From a virus, in the IMG/VR virus record IMGVR_UViG_3300042878_000213, positions 1 to 20,362 of that record: a DNA stretch of 20,362 nucleotides; one strand, written 5' to 3'. The first letter of the stretch is position 1, and each line of letters begins with the position of its first letter. Both the position numbers and the translations under genes were made by a program. Shown one piece after another: positions 1-6,938 of this stretch. Below the pieces are notes generated by a model, which saw only the letters and a program-made list of their open reading frames with translations, had not been told where the DNA came from and did not search any database.

Positions 1-1
1 T

Positions 2-1171
2 ATCATGGCTAGAATAAACACCTCTATAGAAACTGCAGGTGCGTTATACTATGATAGACCTGCAATCCAAAGAGCTGTAAAAGAATACAATACTGATTAT
101 CTTCCTTCTATATTTACTGGTATTGGTAAGTCTAAAGAAAACTTTTATCAGAACAAGAAAAACCATAGTAAATATCAAGCTTTAGTAGAATATTTTAGAA
201 TGGTTAAAGCATACCAAGCAGACTCTGGTAAAGTGGATGTTATGAGTTGGGCATACTTTTTACAAGAAGGTGGTGAATACAATGCTCAGTCTAAGTCAGG
301 TGTAGCTGTTATTATGACAAGACAGTTAACAAATAGTAAGACAGGAGAAACTCAATCTATTTATGATGCTTTTAATTTTAATCCAAATACTGGTGAGTTA
401 AGTCTCAAAGATGGTTATGAGCTTTCAGAAAAAGAACGCTATGATACAATTAACTATATATTAGAAGTCAATAAACAGATACATGGTAACTATGCTTTTG
501 AAGATAGAATGGTTATTCAAGAACATTGGATTGGTCAGTTAGCAGCTCAGTTTCATAAATGGATATATCCTGCTTATAAGACTAGATTTAAAGGTAGATA
601 TATTGATGAAAATCTTGGTGAGGTAGAAGGAAGATACGCATCTGTACTTAGTTTAGTACAGTTTATTAGAGAATCAGAAGGATCTTTCCTAGAAAAGTTA
701 AGAGGTGGATGGGAAGGATTAGATGAAATCCAAGTAAAGAACATGTATAAGAACCTAGCTGAACTAGCTTTCTTTGCAGCAAGCTTTGCTATGTATGGTG
801 TATTTAGAGCATTATCTGATGGGGCAGATGACGATGATAAAACTTTAAAGCGTTGGTTAAACTTTATGGCTTACCAACAAAGTCGTCAAATGGCAGAACT
901 TAGTACTATGGTACCAATTGTTGGTACTAAAGAACAGTATCAAATTGCAAAAAGCCCAATAGCTATTCTTACCACTTTAAAAGATTTTGGTGAAGCTATT
1001 AAAGCTACTTTGAGTTTACCGTTCCCTCCATATGATAAAAATTATTATGAGCGTGGTACTAATGATGGAGAGTTAAAAGCTTGGAAAGAAATTAAAGATG
1101 TTATACCTGCTCTAAATGTTCTTAATAAGTGGGAGGCTTACGATCAAGTAAAAAGTTTCTACATAAAATAA
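2..1171 (+). CDS. C-terminal part of a large, probably virion-associated protein (partial)
   Basis: The reading frame is open to the left edge of the window, so this is read as a 3' fragment. An ATG at 5 is available but has no recognisable upstream signal. The visible 388 residues are polar and rich in Lys, Tyr and Glu, with one hydrophobic stretch around residues 254-270 (AFFAASFAMYGVF) followed by an acidic GADDDD patch. The end is rich in aromatic residues and prolines (LPFPPYDKNYYERG). The composition and position at the end of a rightward block resemble C-termini of the giant virion or ejected proteins (including RNA-polymerase polyproteins) of crAss-like and flavobacterial podoviruses. 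That comparison is from memory. No catalytic motif is visible here. It converges on the leftward unit, sharing the terminator hairpin region just after its stop. Confidence 0.55.
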   Translation: MMARINTSIETAGALYYDRPAIQRAVKEYNTDYLPSIFTGIGKSKENFYQNKKNHSKYQALVEYFRMVKAYQADSGKVDVMSWAYFLQEGGEYNAQSKSGVAVIMTRQLTNSKTGETQSIYDAFNFNPNTGELSLKDGYELSEKERYDTINYILEVNKQIHGNYAFEDRMVIQEHWIGQLAAQFHKWIYPAYKTRFKGRYIDENLGEVEGRYASVLSLVQFIRESEGSFLEKLRGGWEGLDEIQVKNMYKNLAELAFFAASFAMYGVFRALSDGADDDDKTLKRWLNFMAYQQSRQMAELSTMVPIVGTKEQYQIAKSPIAILTTLKDFGEAIKATLSLPFPPYDKNYYERGTNDGELKAWKEIKDVIPALNVLNKWEAYDQVKSFYIK

Positions 1172-1194
1172 AAAAGAGGGGTTAATACCCCTCT
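1169..1194 (-). terminator. Intrinsic terminator of the leftward operon
   Basis: An 8-bp perfect stem (AGAGGGGT, 1175-1182, with ACCCCTCT, 1187-1194) encloses a 4-base loop. On the minus strand the stem is followed directly by a T-rich tract (1174 down to about 1169), which makes a good leftward terminator. On the plus strand the following bases (CTATTATA) are a poor T-tract, so rightward termination of the virion gene would be weaker. The stem overlaps the last codon and stop of the 56-aa leftward gene. Confidence 0.8.
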
Positions 1195-1352
1195 CTATTA
1201 TAATGTACTATTCTAAAGAATACAATGACTATACCAAAGGATAGTTCAGTAAAGTAAAGTTTTTCACCATCTACAATCTCTGATCCTTTTTGGTGAAAGA
1301 TCCCAAGCAGGGATCTATATGGGCTGATTAATTCTACGCTTACTCTTGTCAT
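1182..1352 (-). CDS. Small hypothetical protein, last gene of leftward operon
   Basis: A 56-aa frame starting at ATG 1352 and ending with TAA at 1184-1182. It lies only 4 bases downstream of the stop of the cREC-domain gene, the tight spacing typical of this operon. The protein begins MTRVSVELIS and has a hydrophobic stretch (SFGIVIVFF, about residues 38-46) followed by RIVHYNREGY. It could be a small beta-rich protein or could contact the membrane. I do not recognise the family. Its stop codon and last residues lie in the terminator hairpin, so the 3' end of the gene and the end of the transcript are fused. Support is positional (spacing, full use of the gap); no domain evidence. Confidence 0.6.
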   Translation of the reverse strand: MTRVSVELISPYRSLLGIFHQKGSEIVDGEKLYFTELSFGIVIVFFRIVHYNREGY

Positions 1353-1356
1353 ATTG

Positions 1357-1797
1357 TTATTTTGTTTTAGTTTCTACTGTAAATGGGTGTTTACCGATGT
1401 AGCAATCTTCTGGTAGGCCCATGTGTTTTTTAAATCCGTTTATTAAGCTGTGTATATTAATAGCTCCAACGGGATTATGACTATGTACAGAACAACCACA
1501 TATAGGAATGTGGTTGATCTGACAATAGTCTACTAACCATTTAGCACAATCTAGACCAGTTTTCTCAGTGTACTCTTCGTAACTGGGATGCTGGTATCCT
1601 TGTGATAGTTTCTGTTTAAAATAATCTTCTATATGCTCTTCTGCTAGGTCATGATCAAATGATACAAAGTCCGGCATTCCTTTAGTTTTAAACCAGTTTA
1701 CAAACTCTTCGTAGTTTCTCACTACAAACCAAGGTTCGTATCCTGGAAGTGTATCTGTAGGTGTGCGTAAGTCATCTAGATATAATGCTCTTTTCAT
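1357..1797 (-). CDS. cREC (cyclic-phosphate processing receiver-like) domain protein
   Basis: This 146-aa protein fits the small receiver-like family called cREC (cyclic-phosphate processing receiver domain). Visible hallmarks are the N-terminal strand ending in two acidic residues (YLDDLRTP, D8-D9), a second acidic strand SFDHDLA (about residues 46-52), and a C-terminal CSVHSHNPVGAINI segment (about 101-114) matching the family's VHS.NPVG-type motif. The family is common in phages and was predicted to act on cyclic nucleotide phosphates or RNA 2',3'-cyclic phosphate ends; activity is not demonstrated here. The start ATG overlaps the stop of the upstream 46-aa gene (ATGA). A metallophosphoesterase and a HAD phosphatase lie upstream in the same unit, which could be a functional link. 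Confidence 0.7.
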   Translation of the reverse strand: MKRALYLDDLRTPTDTLPGYEPWFVVRNYEEFVNWFKTKGMPDFVSFDHDLAEEHIEDYFKQKLSQGYQHPSYEEYTEKTGLDCAKWLVDYCQINHIPICGCSVHSHNPVGAINIHSLINGFKKHMGLPEDCYIGKHPFTVETKTK

Positions 1798-1934
1798 AAC
1801 CAGTCTATATTGAGTGCTGATTCTTTAGATTGTCTTAGTATTAATCTAATACCTTTACATCTAAGTCTTCTAACAGCTCTTTTAATAATTCTTTTTACAT
1901 ATACGTCTTCTATAGGAAGGTAAGTATTACTCAT
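1794..1934 (-). CDS. Small basic hypothetical protein
   Basis: A 46-aa frame from ATG 1934 to TGA 1796-1794. It is very basic in the middle (VKRIIKRAVRRLRCKGIR, about residues 13-30), suggesting an amphipathic, nucleic-acid-binding helix; this is inference. It fills the gap between the MazG-type gene (stop 1938) and the cREC gene, and its TGA overlaps the cREC ATG as ATGA, the classic sign of translational coupling. No family is recognised. It also shows that TGA is used as a stop in this genome. Confidence 0.65.
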   Translation of the reverse strand: MSNTYLPIEDVYVKRIIKRAVRRLRCKGIRLILRQSKESALNIDWL

Positions 1935-1937
1935 TCA

Positions 1938-2240
1938 TTAGTCTTTAATAAATACACCGTTTACTGTTTTACCTGTACGGCTTTTAATCTCATTCCAAGC
2001 TGCTTCTAGACAGTCTGCAGGTTCCATACCCACTTGCTTAGCTAGAATGATTAGAGTGACGAAAGCGTCTCCTATGCCATCTTTAAGCTCTTCTTGCTTG
2101 TTCTTAGCCAAGGCTCCAGCAGTTTCTCCTACTTCTTCCATCACTTTAAGCATTTGCTTAGGTGCATTTTCAGGTTTTAAGATGTTTTTATCTGCTGCCC
2201 ATCCCACTACGTTCTCAATAAGTGTGTCAAATCTTTCCAT
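1938..2240 (-). CDS. MazG-type nucleoside triphosphate pyrophosphohydrolase
   Basis: A 100-aa single-domain all-alpha NTP pyrophosphohydrolase of the MazG-like superfamily, which hydrolyses (d)NTPs to monophosphate and pyrophosphate. The metal-binding residues are visible: EEVGE at 35-39, then E51-L-K-D54 and D58 in the second helix (ELKDGIGDAFVTL), matching the ExxE...ExxD pattern. Length equals one MazG domain. Phage versions are thought to clean the nucleotide pool or alter (p)ppGpp-linked signalling, so the placement directly downstream of ribonucleotide reductase makes sense. Start is the ATG at 2240, 32 bases after the nrdA stop, one of the wider gaps here. Exact substrate cannot be read from the sequence. 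Confidence 0.85.
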   Translation of the reverse strand: MERFDTLIENVVGWAADKNILKPENAPKQMLKVMEEVGETAGALAKNKQEELKDGIGDAFVTLIILAKQVGMEPADCLEAAWNEIKSRTGKTVNGVFIKD

Positions 2241-2272
2241 TTTGTTGTTTTAAGTTTGTAAAGTTACGGATT

Positions 2273-3898
2273 TTATCCCTCACAGCTTGCACATTCTAGA
2301 ATGTTTCTTGTAAAAGACTGAGCACTACTGATACTAAACTGATAGTAGAGAGTCTTTACCCCTTGTTCGTGAGCAAATAAATACAACTGATTGATGTCTT
2401 TAGCCGGAATACTTGGATGAATCATTAGGTTCAAAGACTGAGACTGATCAATAAACTTCTGTCTTGCAGCAGCTTGAATGATTAGTTCTTTAGGGCTGAT
2501 CTCAATGAATGATTTAAATACTGCTTTAGTAGGAAAGTCTAAGTGTTGTACCGATCCGTCTTTCTTAAGGATGCTGTCCCAAGTCTCTGGTGTATTAAGG
2601 TCGTACTTGTCAAGCTCTGCTTCTAAGAAAGGATTCTTGTAGACAGTTTTACTTTTAGCTAGGTCTTTGATAAAGTAATTAGACTTTATAGGTTCTATAC
2701 CCATAGATACTTGTCCATGAATAAATGAACTAGACTTAGTAGGAGCTATAGCAACTAAAGTTGTATTAGCAAACCCTGGTCTAAGAGATGTTACACCTTT
2801 TGCTGCACATAACATTTTAGATGTGTTATCAGATCTTTCTTTAATAGTTTTAAAGATATCTACGTTCATCATCTTTGCCTGCATAGACTCAAACTCTACA
2901 AGCTTAGACTGAAAGTAAGAATGGTATCCTAGTACACCTAGTCCTATTGCTCTATGTTGTTCTGCAAACCTGTGAGCTCTTGCCATCCCAGGGAGCACTG
3001 CAGATTTAGAAATAAACTCGTCCATCACTGCATTAAGAAAGAGGGTATAAGTCTCAATGGCATCTGTTTGTTTTATTTCATCCCAGTGTAATAGATTAAG
3101 GGACCCTAGACAACATACAAAAGAGTTGTAACTATCTGTAGGCAGCTGGATCTCTGAGCATAAATTACTTGCTGTGATTTCCATACCCAGCTCTTTGTAA
3201 GGAGAGTTGTTGTTAGTGTTATCTTTAAACATGATGTATGGAAAACCAAACTCATTACGTCTCTGGATAATCTTAGCCCAGATCTTACGCTTATCAGGGT
3301 CACCTGCTTTCATCTCTTCTATCCAGGCATCACCAACTGTGATACCATACTGAAGATTCTGAATAAGGTTACCTTCTGTACCAAGATCTAAAAACTCTAG
3401 AATGTCTGGATGCTCCACTGGCAGGTATGCTGCACATGCACCACGTCTAGCTTCAGATTGTTTGCAAACATCTACCACTGTGTCATATATACGTGCATAG
3501 TGTACAGGTCCATCTGCTGTTCCGCCTGTAGATATTACAGTGCCACGAGCTCTAATATTACCTAAGTATACACTAGTACCGCCACCATACTTAGACATCA
3601 TACCTATTTCACGTCCTGCATTAAGAATGCTGTCTAGATTATCGTCTATATTGCTGCCGTAGCAACTAATAGGTAAACCTTTTTGCTTACCAAAGTTAAT
3701 CCATACGGGAGTAGATAGACTGTAAAAGCCACGACTAATGTAGTCTTCAAACTTCTGTGCAAAACCGTTAATGCTTAAATACTTTTCTGCAGTTCTAGCA
3801 ATGTCTTTAATTCTTTGTTCCGGGGATTCTGTTATGTAACCTCTTGAGAGGAACTTACGGCTGTCCTCATTTAGCCAATAGTAATTAGAATAGGTCAT
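2273..3898 (-). CDS. nrdA: Class I ribonucleotide reductase large (catalytic) subunit
   Basis: Reduces ribonucleoside diphosphates to deoxy forms with the small subunit encoded just upstream. Counting from ATG 3898 (541 aa): STP at 62-64, substrate-site SC at C79, the N245-L-C247-S-E249 radical/catalytic trio, partner Cys at C262/C263, PTKSSS loop, the paired tyrosines Y518-Y519 of the radical path, and the C-terminal thiol pair C536-A-S-C539 close to the end. The protein starts almost at the catalytic barrel: the N-terminal ATP-cone (allosteric activity domain) is absent, so overall dATP shut-off is probably lost. A longer frame begins at a TTG at 3934, but the ATG at 3898 gives a normal 14-base overlap with nrdB and begins at the conserved NYYWLNEDSRKFLSRG block, so it is preferred. 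Confidence 0.95.
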   Translation of the reverse strand: MTYSNYYWLNEDSRKFLSRGYITESPEQRIKDIARTAEKYLSINGFAQKFEDYISRGFYSLSTPVWINFGKQKGLPISCYGSNIDDNLDSILNAGREIGMMSKYGGGTSVYLGNIRARGTVISTGGTADGPVHYARIYDTVVDVCKQSEARRGACAAYLPVEHPDILEFLDLGTEGNLIQNLQYGITVGDAWIEEMKAGDPDKRKIWAKIIQRRNEFGFPYIMFKDNTNNNSPYKELGMEITASNLCSEIQLPTDSYNSFVCCLGSLNLLHWDEIKQTDAIETYTLFLNAVMDEFISKSAVLPGMARAHRFAEQHRAIGLGVLGYHSYFQSKLVEFESMQAKMMNVDIFKTIKERSDNTSKMLCAAKGVTSLRPGFANTTLVAIAPTKSSSFIHGQVSMGIEPIKSNYFIKDLAKSKTVYKNPFLEAELDKYDLNTPETWDSILKKDGSVQHLDFPTKAVFKSFIEISPKELIIQAAARQKFIDQSQSLNLMIHPSIPAKDINQLYLFAHEQGVKTLYYQFSISSAQSFTRNILECASCEG

Positions 3899-4865
3899 CT
3901 TCTGTAATAGCTTTAGATTTTTTGTTATAGTCAATTTGTTTCTTGTAAAAGAAGTCCCCTTCTTTAGTAGCTGTAATCTCTACGTTAAACCAATGAGTTT
4001 GCTCTAATAGACTAGCATCTATAGGAAACATAGGCTGCATGCCAATCTTTACTAGAGAGTTGTTAAATCTGTTCATGACAAAAGCTTTGATGTTTTCTTT
4101 AGGAAGAAAGTCAAGCTCTCCTTTTTCAAAGATCCAATCTAGAATATCACACTCAGCAGCCAACGCTTTTTTACAAGCAGAGTATATCATATCTTCAAAC
4201 TCTTGGTCAAACCACTCTGGATTTTCTTCTCTGATAATATTAATCAGTTCAGCACCAAAGTTACCATGGATATCCTCTTCTTTAGAGGTGGCTTCTACAA
4301 CATTAGATATTCCTTTGAATAAATTCTTGTCTTTGTTAAAAGACATCATGATCAAGAACTGGCTGAATAAGCTAACGTGCTCAATGAATAGAGAGAATAA
4401 AAGTACACTCTTAGCATACATCTTATTGTCTTTACTACGAGATCCGTCTAGATACTTCTTTAAGTATTCTATTCTACCTTTGATAGCCGGGATATCTACC
4501 ACTGTTCTAAACTCATCTTCTAATCCTAAGATTCTTAGTAATCTAGCGTATGCATCTTTGTGTCTCACTTCTGATTCAGCAAAGGTCATACCTACATCAC
4601 CTATCTCGGTAATAGGCATTCTCTTATACAAGTCAGCCCAGAAGGTTTTTACATTCACCTCTATCTGAGCAATGGCTAGCATTGTTCTTTTAATAACTTC
4701 TCTTTCCTCATCGGTAACTTTAACTCTAAAGTCATCAATGTCAGTAGTAAAGTTATACTCTGTATCAATCCAGTAGGAGTGACGGATAGCATCTTTATAT
4801 GCTAATAGCTGTGGATACTCATAGGGCAGGATGTTTGCTCTAGCCTCAAAGATGTTTCTTCTCAT
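3885..4865 (-). CDS. nrdB: Class I ribonucleotide reductase small (radical) subunit
   Basis: A 326-aa ferritin-like protein that holds the di-metal centre and the tyrosyl radical for NrdA. Metal ligands are all in place: E69 (QIEV), E99 and H102 (ESEVRH), E162, E197 and H200 (EEDIH). Y106 sits four residues after H102, the position of the radical tyrosine in class Ia/Ib enzymes, so a classical tyrosyl-radical mechanism is expected. The first ligand is Glu where E. coli has Asp, as in many NrdB proteins. The gene precedes nrdA and overlaps it by 14 bases, so the two are translationally coupled. It starts 3 bases after the HAD gene stop. Confidence 0.95.
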   Translation of the reverse strand: MRRNIFEARANILPYEYPQLLAYKDAIRHSYWIDTEYNFTTDIDDFRVKVTDEEREVIKRTMLAIAQIEVNVKTFWADLYKRMPITEIGDVGMTFAESEVRHKDAYARLLRILGLEDEFRTVVDIPAIKGRIEYLKKYLDGSRSKDNKMYAKSVLLFSLFIEHVSLFSQFLIMMSFNKDKNLFKGISNVVEATSKEEDIHGNFGAELINIIREENPEWFDQEFEDMIYSACKKALAAECDILDWIFEKGELDFLPKENIKAFVMNRFNNSLVKIGMQPMFPIDASLLEQTHWFNVEITATKEGDFFYKKQIDYNKKSKAITEDDLF

Positions 4866-4868
4866 TTT

Positions 4869-5270
4869 TTAATTAGTGTTTTCTGTATTATTATTTAGTA
4901 GTCTTTCACATTTTTCTTTCCAGCCATTACCCATTACATCAATCATAGGTACAGCACAACCTTCTGTTCTTTTACATTGTGTAAACTCTCTATCATTATC
5001 ATCAAGATGCCACACAAAGTTGGTCCCTTTTAGATAAGTGGCTTTCCATTCCATGCAGGTAAATCTTACTCTATGTCTGGGTATACCTAATCTATCTACT
5101 ACTTCCCATAGATCATCTAGGGTGGCATTCATAGGATACTTATGCTTGTGATTTTCATCCCAGCGGGTGGTAACTACCCAAACTTCTATACCACGACCAA
5201 TTAATTCAGCAGCATATTCTTGAACATCAGTATGTTCTAATGTACCGTCAAAGTCAAAACTTATTTTCAT
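4869..5270 (-). CDS. HAD-superfamily hydrolase
   Basis: A 133-aa small HAD phosphohydrolase. Motif I is DFDGTL at residues 6-11 with nucleophile D6 and acid/base D8. Motif II is the Thr in VVTTR (about 37-41), a Lys follows in WKATYL, and motif IV is the acidic HLDDND. The cap is minimal, as in phage phosphatases that act on small phosphates or nucleic-acid 3'/5' ends. Substrate is unknown. It lies directly upstream of nrdB (3-base gap) and begins 2 bases after the stop of a 34-aa membrane peptide. A role in nucleotide metabolism or end repair is inference from context. Confidence 0.8.
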   Translation of the reverse strand: MKISFDFDGTLEHTDVQEYAAELIGRGIEVWVVTTRWDENHKHKYPMNATLDDLWEVVDRLGIPRHRVRFTCMEWKATYLKGTNFVWHLDDNDREFTQCKRTEGCAVPMIDVMGNGWKEKCERLLNNNTENTN

Positions 5271-5272
5271 AT

Positions 5273-5377
5273 TTATCTTTTTAACCAGTTAATAATATTA
5301 TACCATAGAGTAAAGCTTGTAGCAGCTATAACAAGCCATACAAATATTACATCCCATTTCCATTTACTCTGTTTCAT
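5273..5377 (-). CDS. 34-aa single-pass membrane peptide
   Basis: A short frame from ATG 5377 to TAA 5275-5273. A basic Trp-containing N-terminus (KQSKWKWD) is followed by a roughly 20-residue hydrophobic helix (VIFVWLVIAATSFTLWYNII) and a basic tail (KR), a credible tiny transmembrane protein. It overlaps the end of the next upstream membrane-protein gene by 14 bases and its stop is 2 bases from the HAD start, so it fills the gap exactly. The two consecutive membrane proteins may form a pair. Family not recognised; function could be holin-like, superinfection exclusion or envelope modification, with no evidence to choose. Confidence 0.55.
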   Translation of the reverse strand: MKQSKWKWDVIFVWLVIAATSFTLWYNIINWLKR

Positions 5378-5633
5378 GACCAATATAAGTTTTAAGTTGA
5401 TCGGCTGCTTTTGGATTAACTGATTCTAGATAGTTTATACCTAGTTCATATCTACCATTTTGAACTTGAGATTGAAAGTTTACTTCATACAGGCTGTCTT
5501 TTAATACGCTGACGCTGTCTAACTGTTTTTCTAATACATCTACTTGTTTTACTTGTTCTCTTAAGTCAAACATAGTATAGAATAATAAAGCAATTGTTCC
5601 AAAGCTTAATGCTGCTGTTATATATTTTTTCAT
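5364..5633 (-). CDS. Membrane-anchored coiled-coil protein
   Basis: An 89-aa protein from ATG 5633. The N-terminus KKYITAALSFGTIALLFYTMF is an inner-membrane anchor or uncleaved signal. A heptad-like region follows (LREQVKQVDVLEKQLDSVSVLKDSLYEV, about residues 25-52), then a polar tail. The frame extends upstream to a GTG at 5654, but that start would lie inside the previous gene by 20 bases; the ATG at 5633 sits 1 base after that gene's stop and immediately before the Lys-Lys-hydrophobic signal, so it is preferred (ATG 5642 is another option). The layout resembles inner-membrane spanin or anti-infection membrane proteins, but nothing specific can be assigned. Confidence 0.7.
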   Translation of the reverse strand: MKKYITAALSFGTIALLFYTMFDLREQVKQVDVLEKQLDSVSVLKDSLYEVNFQSQVQNGRYELGINYLESVNPKAADQLKTYIGHETE

Positions 5634-5634
5634 T

Positions 5635-5889
5635 TTAAACATTTTTAAGTCCACAATATAAATCTAAGAAAGCCATTTCTCTTTCGGCTAACTTTTTAGG
5701 CCAACGTTTTTTCTTACGAATGTAAGCTACTCCCCAGTCTATCCATTCTTTACGTTGGTCATCTGTCATTGTCCATTGACAATACCAATCATCTTTTCTA
5801 CCAACAACGTCATTATAGCTAACCTGATGGCCAGCTATAATGAACATTTGGTTTATAAGGTCTTCTGCTAAATTAGTCTTTTGTTTCAT
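5635..5889 (-). CDS. Conserved hypothetical phage protein (Trp-rich, 84 aa)
   Basis: An 84-aa soluble protein with a polar N-terminal helix, a central WYCQWTMTDDQRKEWIDWG segment (about residues 35-53), and a basic helical C-terminus (YIRKKKRWPKKLAEREMAFLDLYCGLK). I recognise the pattern WTMT..Q...WI.WG..Y.RK as a widespread small phage protein family without known function. It begins inside the upstream zinc-ribbon gene (17-base overlap) and ends 1 base before the membrane coiled-coil gene. No catalytic motif is visible. Confidence 0.7.
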   Translation of the reverse strand: MKQKTNLAEDLINQMFIIAGHQVSYNDVVGRKDDWYCQWTMTDDQRKEWIDWGVAYIRKKKRWPKKLAEREMAFLDLYCGLKNV

Positions 5890-6103
5890 AGTATAGTTCT
5901 CTAACTTTACTTCCTAATTCACTGTTATTGGGGGTCATAATAATAGTGGATTCAGGTACAATAATATGGTTACGTTCTTTAGTGCTATTATAACACCTAA
6001 CACATAGTTGCCCTAAGCCTTCTATGTATCCATTTCTCATATCTATATGAGTGGATACTTCATATGCAGTTTCAACACCGCAGGATACACAATGTTCTTT
6101 CAT
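5873..6103 (-). CDS. Small zinc-ribbon protein
   Basis: A 76-aa protein with two CxxC knuckles (C5-V-S-C8 and C34-V-R-C37), a four-cysteine zinc ribbon taking up most of the N-terminal half. The C-terminal half (IIVPESTIIM...VRELYYETKD) is unremarkable. The fold suggests nucleic-acid or protein binding; the family is not recognised. ATG 6103 gives a short 18-base gap from the upstream 38-aa gene, and the 3' end overlaps the next gene by 17 bases. Confidence 0.65.
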   Translation of the reverse strand: MKEHCVSCGVETAYEVSTHIDMRNGYIEGLGQLCVRCYNSTKERNHIIVPESTIIMTPNNSELGSKVRELYYETKD

Positions 6104-6121
6104 AGTTAAATAATTTAATAG

Positions 6122-6238
6122 TTAATCCATCCATTTACCGTGAGTTTTTAGGTGCCAAAACCTGTGTTTTAACACTTGAATAATTAGTTTCCATAAAGAG
6201 TCAGCTTCATAGCTTCCTTCTTTTACAAGTAGTTTCAT
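6122..6238 (-). CDS. Small hypothetical protein (38 aa)
   Basis: A 38-aa frame from ATG 6238 to TAA 6124-6122 that fills the 145-base gap between the metallophosphoesterase and zinc-ribbon genes. The sequence is amphipathic and Trp/His-rich towards the end (KHRFWHLKTHGKWMD). No family is recognised. Support is from position (10-base gap upstream, 18 downstream, same strand) and an A/T-rich leader; coding status is less certain than for the other micro-genes because it has no overlap with a neighbour. Confidence 0.45.
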   Translation of the reverse strand: MKLLVKEGSYEADSLWKLIIQVLKHRFWHLKTHGKWMD

Positions 6239-6248
6239 AATAAAATTA

Positions 6249-6938
6249 TTAAAGTTCTAGAATATTACCAAAAGAAGTTAATCCTCGGTCAAATTTACCA
6301 TCATCTACACAAGCTGCATTAGAAAAGATAGTTGGTGTCATTGAAAAAGTAGATATTCCTTGGTTATAAACTCCATCCATGTTGTGAATATGTCCAAAAC
6401 ATACAAATTTTAGTGTGTTTTGGAGAGATATACATCTCTTTAGAAGTGAGTAATCTCCACAGAACTCTAGTTTACCATCTCTATCAAAAGATAGATCTCG
6501 TATACCTTTAGGTGGGCCATGAACTATTAAGACTCCGGTGTCTTCTGGTATAGCTTCCCATACATGATGGGTCTTATCTCTAGCTTTCATGAATGCCCAT
6601 TCACCAAACGTAGGTGTTATAGGTGTGCCATAGAACTTAACTCCGTTTATATTTACAAAGCTATCTTCCAAGTAGATGATACCATTCACTTCAAAGTCTT
6701 GTTTAGTAATTCTTTTTCTTTCTATAGATGTATCATGATTACCTGCTACGTATATTTTATATTTAACAGGTACATTCTTATACCATTCTATAAAGTCAGC
6801 TACTTCTATAGCGTTTCTATAAGTATCTTTGTAGTTACTACAGTCACCGCTGTGTACCACTACATCAATATCTTTGAACTTTTCATCTGGAAACCTACTG
6901 TGAAACCCGTGGGTATCACTAAGATGTAATATTTTCAT
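6249..6938 (-). CDS. Calcineurin-like metallophosphoesterase
   Basis: A 229-aa two-metal phosphoesterase. The full ligand set is visible: D8-T-H10 (HLSDTH), GD at 31-32, GNHD at 66-69, H140 (VLIVHGPPKG) and GHIH at 182-185. The length is that of a stand-alone phosphoesterase domain with no membrane segment. Phage members hydrolyse phosphomono- or diesters, including cyclic phosphates and nucleic-acid ends; the substrate here is unknown. The 5' end overlaps the upstream small gene by 20 bases. Co-location with cREC and HAD proteins suggests phosphate-end processing, as inference. Confidence 0.9.
   Translation of the reverse strand: MKILHLSDTHGFHSRFPDEKFKDIDVVVHSGDCSNYKDTYRNAIEVADFIEWYKNVPVKYKIYVAGNHDTSIERKRITKQDFEVNGIIYLEDSFVNINGVKFYGTPITPTFGEWAFMKARDKTHHVWEAIPEDTGVLIVHGPPKGIRDLSFDRDGKLEFCGDYSLLKRCISLQNTLKFVCFGHIHNMDGVYNQGISTFSMTPTIFSNAACVDDGKFDRGLTSFGNILEL

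Noticed and set aside
3899-3934. Longer nrdA start at TTG 3934 (12 extra residues)
   Set aside because: It needs a TTG start deep in nrdB (50-base overlap); the ATG at 3898 gives a 14-base overlap and begins at the conserved block.
4039-4668. Long open frame on the plus strand opposite nrdB (209 aa)
   Set aside because: It is antisense to a certain ribonucleotide reductase gene, with low-complexity Ser/Leu/Ile composition typical of a reverse-frame shadow.
5634-5654. GTG start for the membrane coiled-coil gene
   Set aside because: It lies inside the preceding gene and puts extra residues before a clear membrane signal; ATG 5633 follows the preceding stop by 1 base.
6564-6929. Plus-strand frame of 121 aa opposite the metallophosphoesterase
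   Set aside because: Antisense to a gene with a full set of metal-binding motifs; Phe/Ile/Tyr-rich shadow composition.
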